DNA from: Gammaproteobacteria bacterium
GTDB lineage: Bacteria > Pseudomonadota > Gammaproteobacteria > Pseudomonadales > Azotimanducaceae
Length of the DNA stretch: 64,000 bases
NCBI GenBank assembly: GCA_012960535.1
Contig: DUBB01000007.1
Coordinates: 39,625-103,624 of the forward strand
Direction of reading: 5' to 3'
The notes beneath the pieces are model-generated. The model made no database searches and had not been told where the DNA came from. It was given only the letters and a program-made list of their open reading frames with translations. Of this stretch, positions 54,769-64,000 are shown one piece after another (within the stretch, counting starts at the first letter, position 1; each line of letters opens with the position of its first letter). A program made the translations under genes and the position numbers.

Positions 54769-55986
54769 GTGGCTTCACCATTAGATAATATCACCGTAAT
54801 TGAAATAGATAACTGGATGGCAGCGCCAAGCGCCGGTGCCATTCTTGCAGATATGGGGGCGCGGGTGATTAAAATTGAGCCCCCCGCCGGAGACCCTATG
54901 AGAGACATGGGTAGAACACCCAAGGTCGACGCACCAGTACGTGAATTTGATCTGCAATTTGATGTGGATAATCGCGGCAAAGAGTCCCTGGTAGTAGATT
55001 TAACCCAGAAGGGCGGTATAGAAATAGTCCACCGGCTCTGTCAGCAGGCGGATATCTTCATGTGTAATCTATTGCTGGAGCGGCAGCAAAGATACCGACT
55101 GGATCCTGCCTCCCTATTCGACATCAACAAAAAACTGGTACATGCAACCTTAACGGGGTATGGCACAACCGGCCCGGATGCCTGGCGTCCAGGATACGAT
55201 GTCACTGCTTTTTTTGGTCGGTCAGGATTATACGATGCGATGAGAGAAGGCGATGATGGCTGCGTCCCTCAGGCCAGGCCAGCCCAGGGTGACCATACCA
55301 CCGGTCTTGCTCTGGTTGCCGGTATTCTGGCCGCACTCCGACAAGCTGAATCCTCAGGAGAAGGACAGACCATTGAAACCTCACTCTATGAAACAGCTGT
55401 GTGGACCCAGGCCAGCGATTATGCCACGACAGCAAATGACCTTGCCCCGGTGAGAAGACGCGCCAGGCATAACCTGTTGACGCCTACAGCAAACCGCTAC
55501 CCCTGCGGCGATGGAAAATGGATTGTATTTAATATGCCGGGGCCGGAACAATGGCCCGCCTTCTGTGAGGCATTGGGTCTGGGCCATTGGTTAAAAGTGG
55601 ACAAATATGCCACTGGCAAAGGTCGCTATGACCATATGCCAGAACTGACCGACGGCGTGGACCAGGCCTTGTCTGAAAGGAGCAGAGATGAATGGGCCCC
55701 CATTTTCGATGCCGCAGGATTAATCTGGGGACCGGTACTGGGGTTGCACGAGGTGCCTGCTGATCCCCAGGCAGAGGCGATCAATCTGTTTCCACGGATA
55801 AGCAATGAAGAAATTGGTGAATATAAAACCGTAGGCATCCCTATCCGCTTTGGCCAGGCAGAAGTCGGTCCCAGACACAGTGCGCCGAAACTGGGCCAGG
55901 ACAGTAATGCCATACTCCAAGAACTGGGCCTGGATCAAGACACCATCAATACGCTCATCGATCAAGGCGTGGTGACTCGATCATGA
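54769..55986 (+). CDS. CaiB/BaiF-type class III CoA-transferase
   Basis: 405 residues. N-terminal VIEIDNWMAAPSAGAILADMGARVIKIEPPAGD, the CoA-binding block, then KESLVVDLTQKGG and the catalytic Asp175 in AQGDHTTGL. Moves CoA between carboxylic acids. GTG start at 54769 with GAGAGA about 9 bp upstream. The stop overlaps the Nudix gene (ATGA) and enoyl-CoA hydratase follows, so the three form an acyl-CoA catabolic unit. Confidence 0.9.
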   Translation: MASPLDNITVIEIDNWMAAPSAGAILADMGARVIKIEPPAGDPMRDMGRTPKVDAPVREFDLQFDVDNRGKESLVVDLTQKGGIEIVHRLCQQADIFMCNLLLERQQRYRLDPASLFDINKKLVHATLTGYGTTGPDAWRPGYDVTAFFGRSGLYDAMREGDDGCVPQARPAQGDHTTGLALVAGILAALRQAESSGEGQTIETSLYETAVWTQASDYATTANDLAPVRRRARHNLLTPTANRYPCGDGKWIVFNMPGPEQWPAFCEALGLGHWLKVDKYATGKGRYDHMPELTDGVDQALSERSRDEWAPIFDAAGLIWGPVLGLHEVPADPQAEAINLFPRISNEEIGEYKTVGIPIRFGQAEVGPRHSAPKLGQDSNAILQELGLDQDTINTLIDQGVVTRS

Positions 55987-56714
55987 AAAAACAGCCCATT
56001 AGACCTGCAGCAACCGTCATTCTGGTCCGACATGCCTTACCCCAGTATGAAATCCTCATGCTCAAAAGAACAACCAGCGCCGCCTTCGCCGGCGGTATGT
56101 ATGTTTTCCCAGGCGGACGGGTCGATGAATCGGACTACCGTACTAACTATGAGAAACACATGGTGCCACTGACCACTGATCAGATCTATCAGAAAGAAGC
56201 TCTCGGTGATGACTGGCTGGGCTGCTGGGTCGCAGCCATACGTGAAACCTTCGAAGAATCTGGTTTACTACTCGCCTACGATGAGCAGGGTCAGGAAATA
56301 AACAACCAGCATCAGCGAGTATCGGATTACCGACAACAGTTGCGAGACAACGACCTTCAAATTGATACGATCTGTGCTCAAGAGGGCTGGCTTTTAGCGA
56401 CCGACCAGATTCATTTTTATAACCGCTGGGTAACGCCACCTGGCAGGCCACGACGTTTTGATACCCGATTCTTCATCGGTGCCGCGCCTGCCTGGCAACA
56501 GGAGCTTCACGATGGTGAAGAAACCACCGACAGTATTTGGATATCTCCCACTGAAGCACTTGTTCAAAATAAACAGGGTGATTTTGCCATGATGGCGGTG
56601 ACCGTAAAGCAGCTTCAGGATCTGAATCAGTACCGGGACTCTGCCAGCCTGTTACGCATGGCTAAATCCAGTCGAGACTTCCCCCATCACCGACCCGACG
56701 GCTCTGCCAGGTAG
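55983..56714 (+). CDS. Nudix hydrolase with long insert in its Nudix box (NUDT19-like)
   Basis: 243 residues. The Nudix box starts FPGGRVDESD (about 42-51) but its second half, AAIRETFEESGLLL, only comes at 84-97: about 30 residues split the box, a trait of NUDT19/RP2p-type acyl-CoA diphosphatases. REXXEE (87-92) is intact, so metal binding should work. Coupled by ATGA to the CoA-transferase, which fits a CoA or acyl-CoA pyrophosphatase role; inferred. Confidence 0.8.
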   Translation: MKKQPIRPAATVILVRHALPQYEILMLKRTTSAAFAGGMYVFPGGRVDESDYRTNYEKHMVPLTTDQIYQKEALGDDWLGCWVAAIRETFEESGLLLAYDEQGQEINNQHQRVSDYRQQLRDNDLQIDTICAQEGWLLATDQIHFYNRWVTPPGRPRRFDTRFFIGAAPAWQQELHDGEETTDSIWISPTEALVQNKQGDFAMMAVTVKQLQDLNQYRDSASLLRMAKSSRDFPHHRPDGSAR

Positions 56715-56792
56715 GTTACCTGCTCGGTGCAGATGGGCACGCTGATCTTTAGTTCCAAGAGCAGACCAACGAAAGTGAGCAAGGATAAAAAA

Positions 56793-57590
56793 ATGGATAC
56801 CAACACAACCCGATTTGAAGTGCATGACAAGGTAGCCTGGATCACCCTGAACAGACCTGAAGCCATGAACTCCCTCAACCCTGAGCTGCGCTGGCAATTA
56901 TCCGAGCACCTCGACGAGGTCGAGCGCAATGACGATATCTGGCTGGCCATTATCACCGGGGCGGGCAGTAGATCCTTCTGTGCCGGTGCCGATCTGAAAC
57001 ATCGAGCCATCGAAAGCCAAGCCAGTGACCAGCAGAAACGGCTGTGGCGAGAACAGGCCGGGCAAACAAAACACATTGCAGAACGATGGCATTTCTGCAA
57101 ACCACTTATTGCCATGGTTAATGGCTTTGCACTTGGCGGAGGATTAGAGATCGCGCTGGCCTGCGATATTATCATCGCCGCTGATCATGCCGAATTTGGT
57201 CTACCCGAACCCAGGCGAGGCCTGATTGCTGGCGCGGCAGGGGTTCACAGATTACCGCGGCAGATTGGCCTCAAACCGGCTATGGGCTTTCTGCTCACCG
57301 GCAGGCATATGACAGCGATGCGGGCCTATGAGCTGGGATTAATCAACGAGGTGGTTGAGGCCAGTGCGTTAAAATCAACCGTAGACAGTTATGTCCAGGA
57401 TATCCTGCGCTGTGCACCACTGGCCATTCGAGCGACCAAAGCCTGTGCCATGCAAGGCCTGGATTATCCTCTGGCAGTAGCTCATGAGCGGGAATATCCT
57501 GAAGAAACCTTGCGCAGGCACAGCAAAGATGCGCAGGAGGGCCCACTTGCTTTTGCTGAGAAACGACAACCTAAATGGCAGGGTAAATAA
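56793..57590 (+). CDS. Enoyl-CoA hydratase/isomerase family protein
   Basis: 265 residues of the crotonase fold. Oxyanion-hole blocks SFCAGADLKH (about 69-78) and GFALGGGLEIALACD; then EFGLPEPRRGLIAGAAG, which carries Glu in the catalytic region. ATG 56793 (MDTNTTRFEV) follows AGGA by 8 bp and matches family N-termini, while a longer frame adds 22 unconserved residues. Same strand as the Nudix gene, 78 bp downstream. Substrate unknown. Confidence 0.9.
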   Translation: MDTNTTRFEVHDKVAWITLNRPEAMNSLNPELRWQLSEHLDEVERNDDIWLAIITGAGSRSFCAGADLKHRAIESQASDQQKRLWREQAGQTKHIAERWHFCKPLIAMVNGFALGGGLEIALACDIIIAADHAEFGLPEPRRGLIAGAAGVHRLPRQIGLKPAMGFLLTGRHMTAMRAYELGLINEVVEASALKSTVDSYVQDILRCAPLAIRATKACAMQGLDYPLAVAHEREYPEETLRRHSKDAQEGPLAFAEKRQPKWQGK

Positions 57591-57614
57591 TTGCCGAGTA
57601 CTAATTTTCGAACA

Positions 57615-58106
57615 TCAGTGATCATCGTTCTGGCCATCAAAACCATGACTATGACCATGTGCCAATTCCGACGAGGTCGCCGCCCTGATTTTTTCAATGG
57701 TCACAGTGAAGGTCAAATGTTTATCTGCATAGGGATGATTGCTATCAATATCAACATTAAATTTCCCAGCCTTAATAACAACCGCATCCCTTGCACCAGA
57801 TTCAGTATTCAACCTCACCAGTGTACCCGGTGGCATTTTTCTGGGTGGCTTAATCAGGTATTTCTTAGGCACCCGTCGAACGGCTTTGGGGTCTCTCAAT
57901 CCATAGGCCCGCTCTGGTGGAAGAATCACCTCTATCAGTGCACCTTCCTGCAGGCCAGATAGCGCAGCCTCCAATTCTGGAAGAATATTTCTGTGGCCAT
58001 GCAGGTAAACCATGGGTGAGGCTTCACTAGAACGTTCCAGTTCATTACCTTCCTGGTCAGTCAGCACGTATTGCATGGCGACTACCGTTGCTTTTTCTAT
58101 TTTCAT
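57615..58106 (-). CDS. SlyD-like FKBP peptidyl-prolyl isomerase
   Basis: 163 residues. FKBP core in MKIEKATVVAMQYVLTDQEG and YLHGHRNILPELEAALSG, an insert-in-flap chaperone domain with PERAYGLRDP and RVPKKYL, and a His-rich tail GHSHGFDGQNDDH that can bind Ni2+. The tail is short compared with E. coli SlyD. Acts as a cytosolic folding helper and metal chaperone. Tail to tail with enoyl-CoA hydratase. Confidence 0.9.
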   Translation of the reverse strand: MKIEKATVVAMQYVLTDQEGNELERSSEASPMVYLHGHRNILPELEAALSGLQEGALIEVILPPERAYGLRDPKAVRRVPKKYLIKPPRKMPPGTLVRLNTESGARDAVVIKAGKFNVDIDSNHPYADKHLTFTVTIEKIRAATSSELAHGHSHGFDGQNDDH

Positions 58107-58327
58107 ATTAGTGTCAACTCATATCTGTTGTACTTCACATCGATGTATTCCCAGCAATGCCAGTGGTTTATCTTAAATGAGTAGCCGATACGCTGTTGTC
58201 TGGTTTACCTTATCGATCCAGTGCAACAACCTTCGGGTATGCTGCTTGCCGCAGACTCTGAGCGCTGGACCCTGCAGTTGAATAAGCCGAGCTCATTTTC
58301 TGGTAGTGCTCGCGGCCAACTTTAATT

Positions 58328-58810
58328 TCAACTGCTCGAAGCCAGATAACGGTCGAGTTGGTTTGCAAATCGCTGCCGATCCTTCGCCGAAAAAACCGCG
58401 GGACCGCCACTGTGAACACCACTGGCGCGCAGCGTATCCATAAAATCCCGCATGGTCAAACGAGCCTTGATGTTCTCCACTGAAAAAGGCTCTCCCCGAG
58501 GCGTGATAACCTGGCCATTTTTTTCTATTACCTCAGCTGCAAGAGGAATATCAGCGGTGACCACAAGATCACCCGCACAGACTAGTTCGACGATCTTGTT
58601 ATCCGCTAAATCAAAGCCATTGCTCACCTGTAGAAAATTCACGTTACTAGCAGGTGGGATCCGCATAGCGTGGTTTGCCACCAGCGTTACCTGAACGCCA
58701 GTGCGCACAGCTGCACGGAATAGCATCTCTTTTACTGGCACCGGACAGGCATCTGCGTCCACCCAGATCTGCGGGCTACTTTTATTCACCTTAACGCGGT
58801 TCTGGCTCAC
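58328..58810 (-). CDS. YaiI/YqxD family protein (DUF188)
   Basis: 160 residues: [20 protein letters not shown] at the N-terminus and [12 protein letters not shown] later, with [12 protein letters not shown]; these acid-rich motifs place it in DUF188, a PIN-like group with no set function. The start GTG 58810 overlaps the oxidoreductase by 20 bp; no ribosome site is clear. The 221 bp after it towards slyD have nothing I can support. Confidence 0.86.
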   Translation of the reverse strand: MSQNRVKVNKSSPQIWVDADACPVPVKEMLFRAAVRTGVQVTLVANHAMRIPPASNVNFLQVSNGFDLADNKIVELVCAGDLVVTADIPLAAEVIEKNGQVITPRGEPFSVENIKARLTMRDFMDTLRASGVHSGGPAVFSAKDRQRFANQLDRYLASSS

Positions 58811-59816
58811 CGAGTTTCAATAACTGTTTACCCAGGTTTTGACCTGAAAATAACCGCTGCAGCGTGGCTGGAATATTTTCAAAACCCGTCTGTATATCTT
58901 CAGCATGAACAATCTTACCTTCCTGCAGCCATTGCCCCATATCTTCGATAAATTCAGCCATCCGCTGCAGATAGTCAATTACGATAAAGCCTTCCATTCG
59001 TGACCGGGTAATTACCAGGTTCATGAGGTTATTGGGTCCCGGACTAGGTTCAAGCGCATTGTATCCTGAGATTCCACCACACAAAACCACTCGAGCATTC
59101 ATAGCCAACTGACCTAAAGCTGTTTCAAGAATAGAACCCCCAACATTATCAAAATAGATATTTAACCGTTCCGGGCACAGTTCCTGCACACGCTGTTCGA
59201 CATCTTCATGCTTGTAGTCTATGGCCGCGTCAAAACCTGCTGATTCCAGTAACCATCGACATTTGTCCGGTCCGCCGGCTATACCAACCACCTTACAACC
59301 TTTAATCTTTGCTATCTGACCGGCAATAGAGCCAGTGGCGCCTGCGGCACCAGAGACTAATACGGTATCGCCTGGTATAGGCTCGGCGATATCTAACAAG
59401 CCGAAGTAAGCCGTTAACCCTGTTGTGCCCAGAACCCCCAGTGCCATTTCCGGGGTCACGCCCTGAGGTAGCTGATTCAGTGCCGCACCCTGAGTTACGA
59501 AGTAATCCTGCCAGCCACCTAAACCCTGCACCAGGTCACCTATTCGAAAAGCATCGCTGTTTGAGTCAACCACCTGACCTACCGATCCGGCCCGCATAAC
59601 CTCCCCGAGGGCGACCGGGGGCATATAACTTTCCATATCATTCACCCAGCCTCTTTGAGTCGGATCAAAAGACAAGCACAGCGTCTTCATCAGAACCTCG
59701 CCAGGGCCTAGCTCGGGCACCTCAGTCTCAACGCATTCAAAATGTTCCTGACTGATCATGCCCTCAGGGCGTTTTCGTAATAACCATTGTCTGTTCTTGG
59801 TCACTTCATTCTCCAA
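58791..59816 (-). CDS. NADP-dependent double-bond reductase (CurA/PtgR-like MDR)
   Basis: 341 residues of the zinc-free MDR group. Start [12 protein letters not shown] matches family members; the cofactor loop is [20 protein letters not shown] (about 154-173), and [11 protein letters not shown] follows. These enzymes saturate enones such as curcumin or 15-oxo-prostaglandins; natural bacterial substrates are unknown. The tail overlaps DUF188 by 20 bp. Confidence 0.9.
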   Translation of the reverse strand: MENEVTKNRQWLLRKRPEGMISQEHFECVETEVPELGPGEVLMKTLCLSFDPTQRGWVNDMESYMPPVALGEVMRAGSVGQVVDSNSDAFRIGDLVQGLGGWQDYFVTQGAALNQLPQGVTPEMALGVLGTTGLTAYFGLLDIAEPIPGDTVLVSGAAGATGSIAGQIAKIKGCKVVGIAGGPDKCRWLLESAGFDAAIDYKHEDVEQRVQELCPERLNIYFDNVGGSILETALGQLAMNARVVLCGGISGYNALEPSPGPNNLMNLVITRSRMEGFIVIDYLQRMAEFIEDMGQWLQEGKIVHAEDIQTGFENIPATLQRLFSGQNLGKQLLKLGEPEPR

Positions 59817-59909
59817 CTCTTTTCACTCATTTTCGATTCGAATCCCCATGCTGCAGCCAACAGGGCGGCTCAACCATGATTGCGGATTCCTGCCATTCCT
59901 ATAAATGAT

Positions 59910-60506
59910 TCAATGCGGTGCCGTGTTGTTACTAAAGTAACGCTGGTGGAAGTGTTTCCTGCACACCGATACATACTGATCGTTACCCCCTATTTCCACC
60001 TGTTTGCCCCTGGTCACGACCCGACCATCTGCATCGATTCGCAACACCATGGTTGCCTTGCTGCCACAATGACAGATGGCTTTAAGCTCTTTCAGGCTGT
60101 CCGCCCAACTGAGCAGATACTGGCTTCCCTCAAAGGACTCACCCTGGAAGTCAGTCCGCAACCCATATGCCAGTACCGGAATATTGATTTCATCACAGAC
60201 TCGACCTAACTGATAGACCTGCTCCTTTTTCAGAAACTGCGCCTCATCTATCATCACACAGTGGATCGCCTGGCTATCCAGGTGCCGAGTCACTAACTGG
60301 AGCAAATCTTCATGCTGATCAAACATAACGGCTTCTTCCTCTATACCCAGTCGTGAAGTAATCCGGCCCTGTCCATGACGATCATCCAATTCCGGGCACA
60401 GCAATAGCGTTGACATACCTCGTTCTCTGTAATTATGACTAGACTGTAGCAAGGAGGTCGATTTTCCCGCATTCATGGAGGAGTAATAAAAATAGAGTTT
60501 TGCCAT
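59910..60506 (-). CDS. tdk: Thymidine kinase, type II
   Basis: 198 residues. P-loop SSMNAGKST (9-17), the catalytic Glu region MIDEAQFL (about 87-94), the lasso domain with zinc Cys in CHCGSKA and VCRKHFH, and [10 protein letters not shown]. Phosphorylates thymidine to dTMP in the salvage path. Single gene; 103 bp separate its start from the next identifiable signal. Confidence 0.94.
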   Translation of the reverse strand: MAKLYFYYSSMNAGKSTSLLQSSHNYRERGMSTLLLCPELDDRHGQGRITSRLGIEEEAVMFDQHEDLLQLVTRHLDSQAIHCVMIDEAQFLKKEQVYQLGRVCDEINIPVLAYGLRTDFQGESFEGSQYLLSWADSLKELKAICHCGSKATMVLRIDADGRVVTRGKQVEIGGNDQYVSVCRKHFHQRYFSNNTAPH

Positions 60507-60688
60507 GCTAGCTCCGGTTGCAGCTGCCAGTTTATTTACCAGTACAGTCTAGCTCATCAAGCTTTTTGATTCTGGAAAACTGTCCCTGAAGCGCCCTATT
60601 GTGGATAAGACATCGCTATTTCAAATATTGAGTAAACCGCCACAGATATCTTCTTGAGGGGACTTGAAATAACAGCTATTTCCATATA

Positions 60689-60704
60689 CTGTATATATAT
60701 ACAG
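60689..60704. promoter_or_regulatory. LexA (SOS) box upstream of dnaE2
   Basis: CTGTATATATATACAG has both CTGT/ACAG arms perfect with 8 bp between. A perfect -10 TATAAT follows at 60705, so a bound LexA would block this promoter. The leader from there to ATG 60826 is about 110 nt. Confidence 0.88.
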
Positions 60705-60727
60705 TATAATTTAATGATGCGTATTCT

Positions 60728-60795
60728 TCGTTAAGTGACTTTATTTGTTAAATAACTTTTTTTGTTAAATAGCTTTCTTTGTTAAATAGCTTTCT
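60728..60795. repeat. Four 17-bp tandem repeats in the dnaE2 leader
   Basis: Units close to TTGTTAAATAGCTTTCT at 60728, 60745, 60762 and 60779; the last two are identical and a fifth partial copy follows. The array lies in the untranslated leader between the LexA box and the start codon. Confidence 0.85.
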
Positions 60796-60825
60796 TTGTT
60801 ACCTGATTTTTTTAAATGACCCAGA

Positions 60826-63800
60826 ATGAATCGCCCTAACCCCTCTTTCACTGAAAAGCCAGCTGCAGAACAGACATTTAACCCTAAATATGCCGAACTG
60901 CATTGCATTACTAACTACTCTTTCTTAAGAGGCGCATCCCATCCTGAAGAACTAGTTCAACAGGCTGCAGCGCTCGGCTATCAGGCACTGGCCATTACTG
61001 ACGAATGCTCAATGGCAGGCATCGTCAAGGCCCATAACAAAGCTAAAGACTGCGGTTTAAAACTAATTACTGGCAGTGAATTCACCCTCGAAGAAGATAT
61101 CAAAATTGTCATGCTAGCGCGGAATCGAACTGGTTACGGGCAAATTTGCAGCCTCATCAGTCGAGCCAGACGCCGAGCAGATAAGGGTTACTACACCCTG
61201 TGGTTAAAAGACCTGCAGACTGCAACGGACCAGATTATCATTATCTGGCTGCCTGCTACGGACCAGGACAAAAATCGCGCCTATGGGAACACCCTCAAAG
61301 CGTGGTTCCCCGACCGTCTCTGGCTTGGCCTGGAAATTTTTCTCGATGGCCAGGATTTAAAAACCAATCAGCGCATTCTCGATTTAGCCAAAGACATCTC
61401 CCTACCCATGCTAGCCTGTGGTGATGTTCACATGCACAATCCCGATAGAAAACCATTACTCGATACTTTAACTGCCATCAAACTAGGTGTATCTATCAAA
61501 ATGGCAGGGCGCCTGCTGCAAAAAAATAATGAAAAGCACCTCCGTACTATCTCTGCCATACAACGACTTTATCCTCCATCCCTGCTGGAAAATACGCTAA
61601 CCATAATTAACCAGTGTCATTTTTCTTTAGATGAGCTTCGCTATGAGTACCCAGAAGAACTGGTCCCTGAAGGCAAAACAGCAACGCAGTATCTTCTCCA
61701 GTTAACTCGGGCCGGCGCGTTAAAACGCTGGCCCGGGGGAGTACAGGCAACAGTTCAATTACAAATTGACAAAGAATTACAATTAATAGCGTCGCTACAC
61801 TACGAATACTACTTTCTCACCGTATTTGATATTGTCCAGTTTGCAAAAAATCAGGGTATTCTTTGCCAGGGAAGAGGATCAGCTGCTAATAGTGCCGTTT
61901 GTTACTGTCTGGGAATCACTGAAGTAAATCCTGCAAAAATTAATTTATTATTTGAGCGTTTTATCTCCAAAGAACGCAATGAACCCCCTGATATCGACGT
62001 TGACTTCGAACACGAAAGGCGGGAAGAAGTCATTCAGTATATTTATAAAAAATACGGTCGGCACCGTGCTGCCCTGGCAGCGACAGTGATCACCTACAGG
62101 CCCAAAAGTGCTATCAGAGATGTGGGCAAAGCCATGGGGTTAGATACCCACCTGATTGATAAATTAGCCAAAACCGTATCCTGGTGGGACAAAAAAACCT
62201 CGTTACTGGAACGATTTGAAGAAGCCGGGATCAGCTCTCGCAATAGAGTTGTCAATCAATTTGTCGAGCTGATCCAGCAGATCCTCGGCTTCCCAAGACA
62301 CTTATCACAGCATGTCGGTGGCTTCATTATTTCCAGTGGCCCGCTATCCCAGCTCGTTCCTCTTGAAAATGCAGCCATGCCGGAACGAACCATTATCCAA
62401 TGGGATAAAGATGATCTTGAAGCGCTTGGCCTGCTCAAAATTGATATACTGGCACTGGGCATGCTCTCCTCCATCAGAAAATCCCTTGACCTGATTAATC
62501 AGCACCAGGGAACAACGCTCACGCTGGCTGATATTCCTGCCGAAGACCCGTTGACTTATCAAATGCTCCAGCAGGGAGATAGCATCGGTGTCTTTCAGGT
62601 TGAATCACGAGCCCAGATAGCTATGTTACCAAGGCTGAAGCCTACAAAATTCTATGACCTGGTAATCCAGGTCGCCATCGTCAGGCCTGGACCCATCCAG
62701 GGCAAAATGGTTCATCCCTATTTAAAAAGACGAAATGGCGACGAAGCCGTCAGCTATGCAAATGATGCGGTAAAGGCGGTCTTGGAACGCACCCTCGGGG
62801 TTCCTATTTTTCAGGAACAGGTTATTAAACTCGCCGTAGTCGCCGCTGGTTTCACTCCCGGTGAGGCCGATCAACTACGCAGGGCAATGGCTGCCTGGAA
62901 AAGAAAAGGGGGGCTCGAACATTTCCAAAATAAACTCATTAATGGGATGCTCGAACGGGGCCACGACCAGCACTTTGCCGAGCGGATATTCGAACAAATC
63001 AAAGGCTTCGGTGATTATGGTTTTCCAGAATCCCATGCAGCCAGCTTTGCGCTTTTAGTTTATTTTTCAGCATGGCTGAAATGTCACCATCCGGCGGCTT
63101 TCTATTGCGGCTTATTAAACAGCCAGCCCATGGGGTTTTACAGCCCATCACAGCTGGTACAGGATGCTAGCCGCCACCACATTGAAGTCCGTCCAGTGGA
63201 TGTCCTGCATAGCCACTGGGATTGTTCACTGGAATACGCTAACAAGGCAGCCCTCCGGCCAGGCATCCAACGTCATACCGGACAGCCGGCTATCCGCCTG
63301 GGTTTAGAGCGGATAAAGGGTTTAAGGGCAACCGCTGCGCTTCGTATTGTGGAAGCCCGAAAAATACACACCATTAAAAACCTGTCAGATATGGCGGCAA
63401 AAGCCCACCTAGATCAGGGAGAAATGAGTCGTCTTATTGAAGCGGGTGCATTTAAATCCTTATCCGGGAATCGTTATCAGAGCCATTGGCAGGCAACCGG
63501 AATCATACCTCGCCCACCATTGCTTGAAGCCTCTCTTGTTACCGAACGGCAGGACCACGTTAATCTAAAAGCACCGCCAGAAGCAGATGACCTGCGTGCT
63601 GATTATGAAAGCCTCGGCCTGAGTTTAGGGCGGCACCCTATGGCCATTCTCAGGGAGCAGGAAAATAAACTTAAATACTGTAAAAAAGCCTCAGAACTAG
63701 CACTTATTCAACATGGTCGGTTTGTCCAAGTTGCTGGATTGGTCACTGGCAGGCAAAGGCCCTCGACTGCGACTGGCGTGATCTTCCTGACACTCGAAGA

Positions 63801-63999
63801 TGAAACAAACAACATCAACATCGTGATATGGAGCAATATGCTGGAACGCTTTCGGGCCGCCGTATTGCGAGGTCGGCTATTGAAAATAAAAGGGATCATC
63901 GAGAGGCAAGCATCTGTTATCCACGTAGTTGCTGGGACTATCCAGGACTGCAGCGGATTACTTGAAAATTTTTCGCTAAAATCTCGAGATTTTCATTAA
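60826..63999 (+). CDS. dnaE2: Error-prone DNA polymerase DnaE2 (ImuC)
   Basis: 1057 residues, full length with stop at 63997. PHP domain at the N-terminus (LHCITNYSFLRGASHPEELV, about 25-44), then the C-family polymerase core with the catalytic Asp pair in PDIDVDFEHERREEV (about 385-399), and a C-terminal OB-fold with VAGLVTGRQRPSTATG. The size and the lack of the usual DnaE1 clamp-binding tail mark it as DnaE2, the damage-bypass polymerase that works with ImuA and ImuB. Its own LexA box lies upstream. Here it is about 12 kb from imuAB rather than in the same operon. Confidence 0.94.
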   Translation: MNRPNPSFTEKPAAEQTFNPKYAELHCITNYSFLRGASHPEELVQQAAALGYQALAITDECSMAGIVKAHNKAKDCGLKLITGSEFTLEEDIKIVMLARNRTGYGQICSLISRARRRADKGYYTLWLKDLQTATDQIIIIWLPATDQDKNRAYGNTLKAWFPDRLWLGLEIFLDGQDLKTNQRILDLAKDISLPMLACGDVHMHNPDRKPLLDTLTAIKLGVSIKMAGRLLQKNNEKHLRTISAIQRLYPPSLLENTLTIINQCHFSLDELRYEYPEELVPEGKTATQYLLQLTRAGALKRWPGGVQATVQLQIDKELQLIASLHYEYYFLTVFDIVQFAKNQGILCQGRGSAANSAVCYCLGITEVNPAKINLLFERFISKERNEPPDIDVDFEHERREEVIQYIYKKYGRHRAALAATVITYRPKSAIRDVGKAMGLDTHLIDKLAKTVSWWDKKTSLLERFEEAGISSRNRVVNQFVELIQQILGFPRHLSQHVGGFIISSGPLSQLVPLENAAMPERTIIQWDKDDLEALGLLKIDILALGMLSSIRKSLDLINQHQGTTLTLADIPAEDPLTYQMLQQGDSIGVFQVESRAQIAMLPRLKPTKFYDLVIQVAIVRPGPIQGKMVHPYLKRRNGDEAVSYANDAVKAVLERTLGVPIFQEQVIKLAVVAAGFTPGEADQLRRAMAAWKRKGGLEHFQNKLINGMLERGHDQHFAERIFEQIKGFGDYGFPESHAASFALLVYFSAWLKCHHPAAFYCGLLNSQPMGFYSPSQLVQDASRHHIEVRPVDVLHSHWDCSLEYANKAALRPGIQRHTGQPAIRLGLERIKGLRATAALRIVEARKIHTIKNLSDMAAKAHLDQGEMSRLIEAGAFKSLSGNRYQSHWQATGIIPRPPLLEASLVTERQDHVNLKAPPEADDLRADYESLGLSLGRHPMAILREQENKLKYCKKASELALIQHGRFVQVAGLVTGRQRPSTATGVIFLTLEDETNNINIVIWSNMLERFRAAVLRGRLLKIKGIIERQASVIHVVAGTIQDCSGLLENFSLKSRDFH

Positions 64000-64000
64000 A

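Larger units (their letters stand above)
60507..60825. other. 319-bp control region between tdk and dnaE2
   Basis: Divergent spacer. It has the dnaE2 LexA box, a perfect -10 TATAAT at 60705-60710 just after the box, and an AT-rich run of 17-bp tandem repeats before the dnaE2 ATG. No small ORF or RNA gene is seen. Confidence 0.6.

Noticed and set aside
58210..58422. 70-codon minus-strand ORF across the DUF188 stop
   Set aside because: It overlaps the end of DUF188 out of frame, has no ribosome site and reads as Arg/Ser-rich unstructured sequence.

Overview
The window looks like chromosome of a free-living, probably marine or aquatic, aerobic gammaproteobacterium. The reasons are a Vibrio/Shewanella-style TtpC-ExbB-ExbD-TonB operon, gammaproteobacterial LexA boxes (CTGT-N8-ACAG), a Fur-like box, glutathione enzymes (glutathione reductase, GST, glutathione peroxidase) and much acyl-CoA metabolism. 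Genes are tightly packed, many with 4-bp ATGA overlaps. I saw no rRNA, tRNA, insertion sequence, prophage or CRISPR array. The genus cannot be fixed from the sequence alone.

Layout. 1-3.1 kb: the 3' end of a C39-peptidase ABC exporter and an ADP/ATP-translocase-like carrier. 3.2-8.3 kb: a Methanosarcina-type serC, a tripartite carboxylate transporter (tctC-tctB-tctA) and rsgA. 8.5-13.6 kb: a TonB energy-transduction operon (DUF3450, ttpC, exbB, exbD, tonB, TPR). 13.8-22.2 kb: GST, dienelactone hydrolase, M16C metalloprotease, Na+:alanine symporter, DUF429 protein and glutathione reductase. 22.3-27.4 kb: a DOMON-like/NamZ-like pair, a leuB-like dehydrogenase, DUF3806 and a small membrane protein, and a CinA-like/nucleotidyltransferase fusion. 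27.5-34.1 kb: gluconokinase, acyl-CoA dehydrogenase, acetoacetyl-CoA synthetase, an NhaC antiporter and a VanA-like Rieske oxygenase.

34.1-36.6 kb: a 594-bp spacer ending in a 13-copy 14-bp tandem array, then a DsbA/FrnE-family gene whose redox motif is UPWC with an in-frame UGA, then an amidohydrolase. 37-43.3 kb: an oligopeptidase B-like lipoprotein in one operon with coxG, coxS, coxL and coxM of a form II (putative) CO dehydrogenase. 43.4-45.9 kb: alanine dehydrogenase divergent from an Lrp-type regulator, and a nitroreductase. 46-49.2 kb: LexA-controlled imuA-imuB carrying in-frame tandem repeats, then a selenocysteine glutathione peroxidase behind a Fur-like box. 49.3-60.5 kb: rRNA/tRNA methyltransferase, an Ig-domain lipoprotein, alcohol dehydrogenase, TauD dioxygenase, GNAT, CoA-transferase-Nudix-enoyl-CoA hydratase, SlyD, DUF188, a CurA-like reductase and thymidine kinase. 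60.8-64 kb: dnaE2 behind its own LexA box.

The strongest result is two selenoprotein genes, both readable as broken by a UGA stop unless recoded. The FrnE-family protein has Sec at residue 14 and the glutathione peroxidase has Sec at residue 36. Each UGA is followed at the right distance by a bacterial SECIS-type hairpin; the one in the peroxidase has the same ten-nucleotide apex as E. coli fdhF. The cell must therefore carry selA, selB, selC and selD, none of which lies in this window. Other points of note are the split SOS mutasome with repeat expansions in both ImuA and ImuB, the NMN-deamidase-like/nucleotidyltransferase fusion, a GNAT gene that seems to need an AUU start, and a symporter with an inserted extra-membrane domain.
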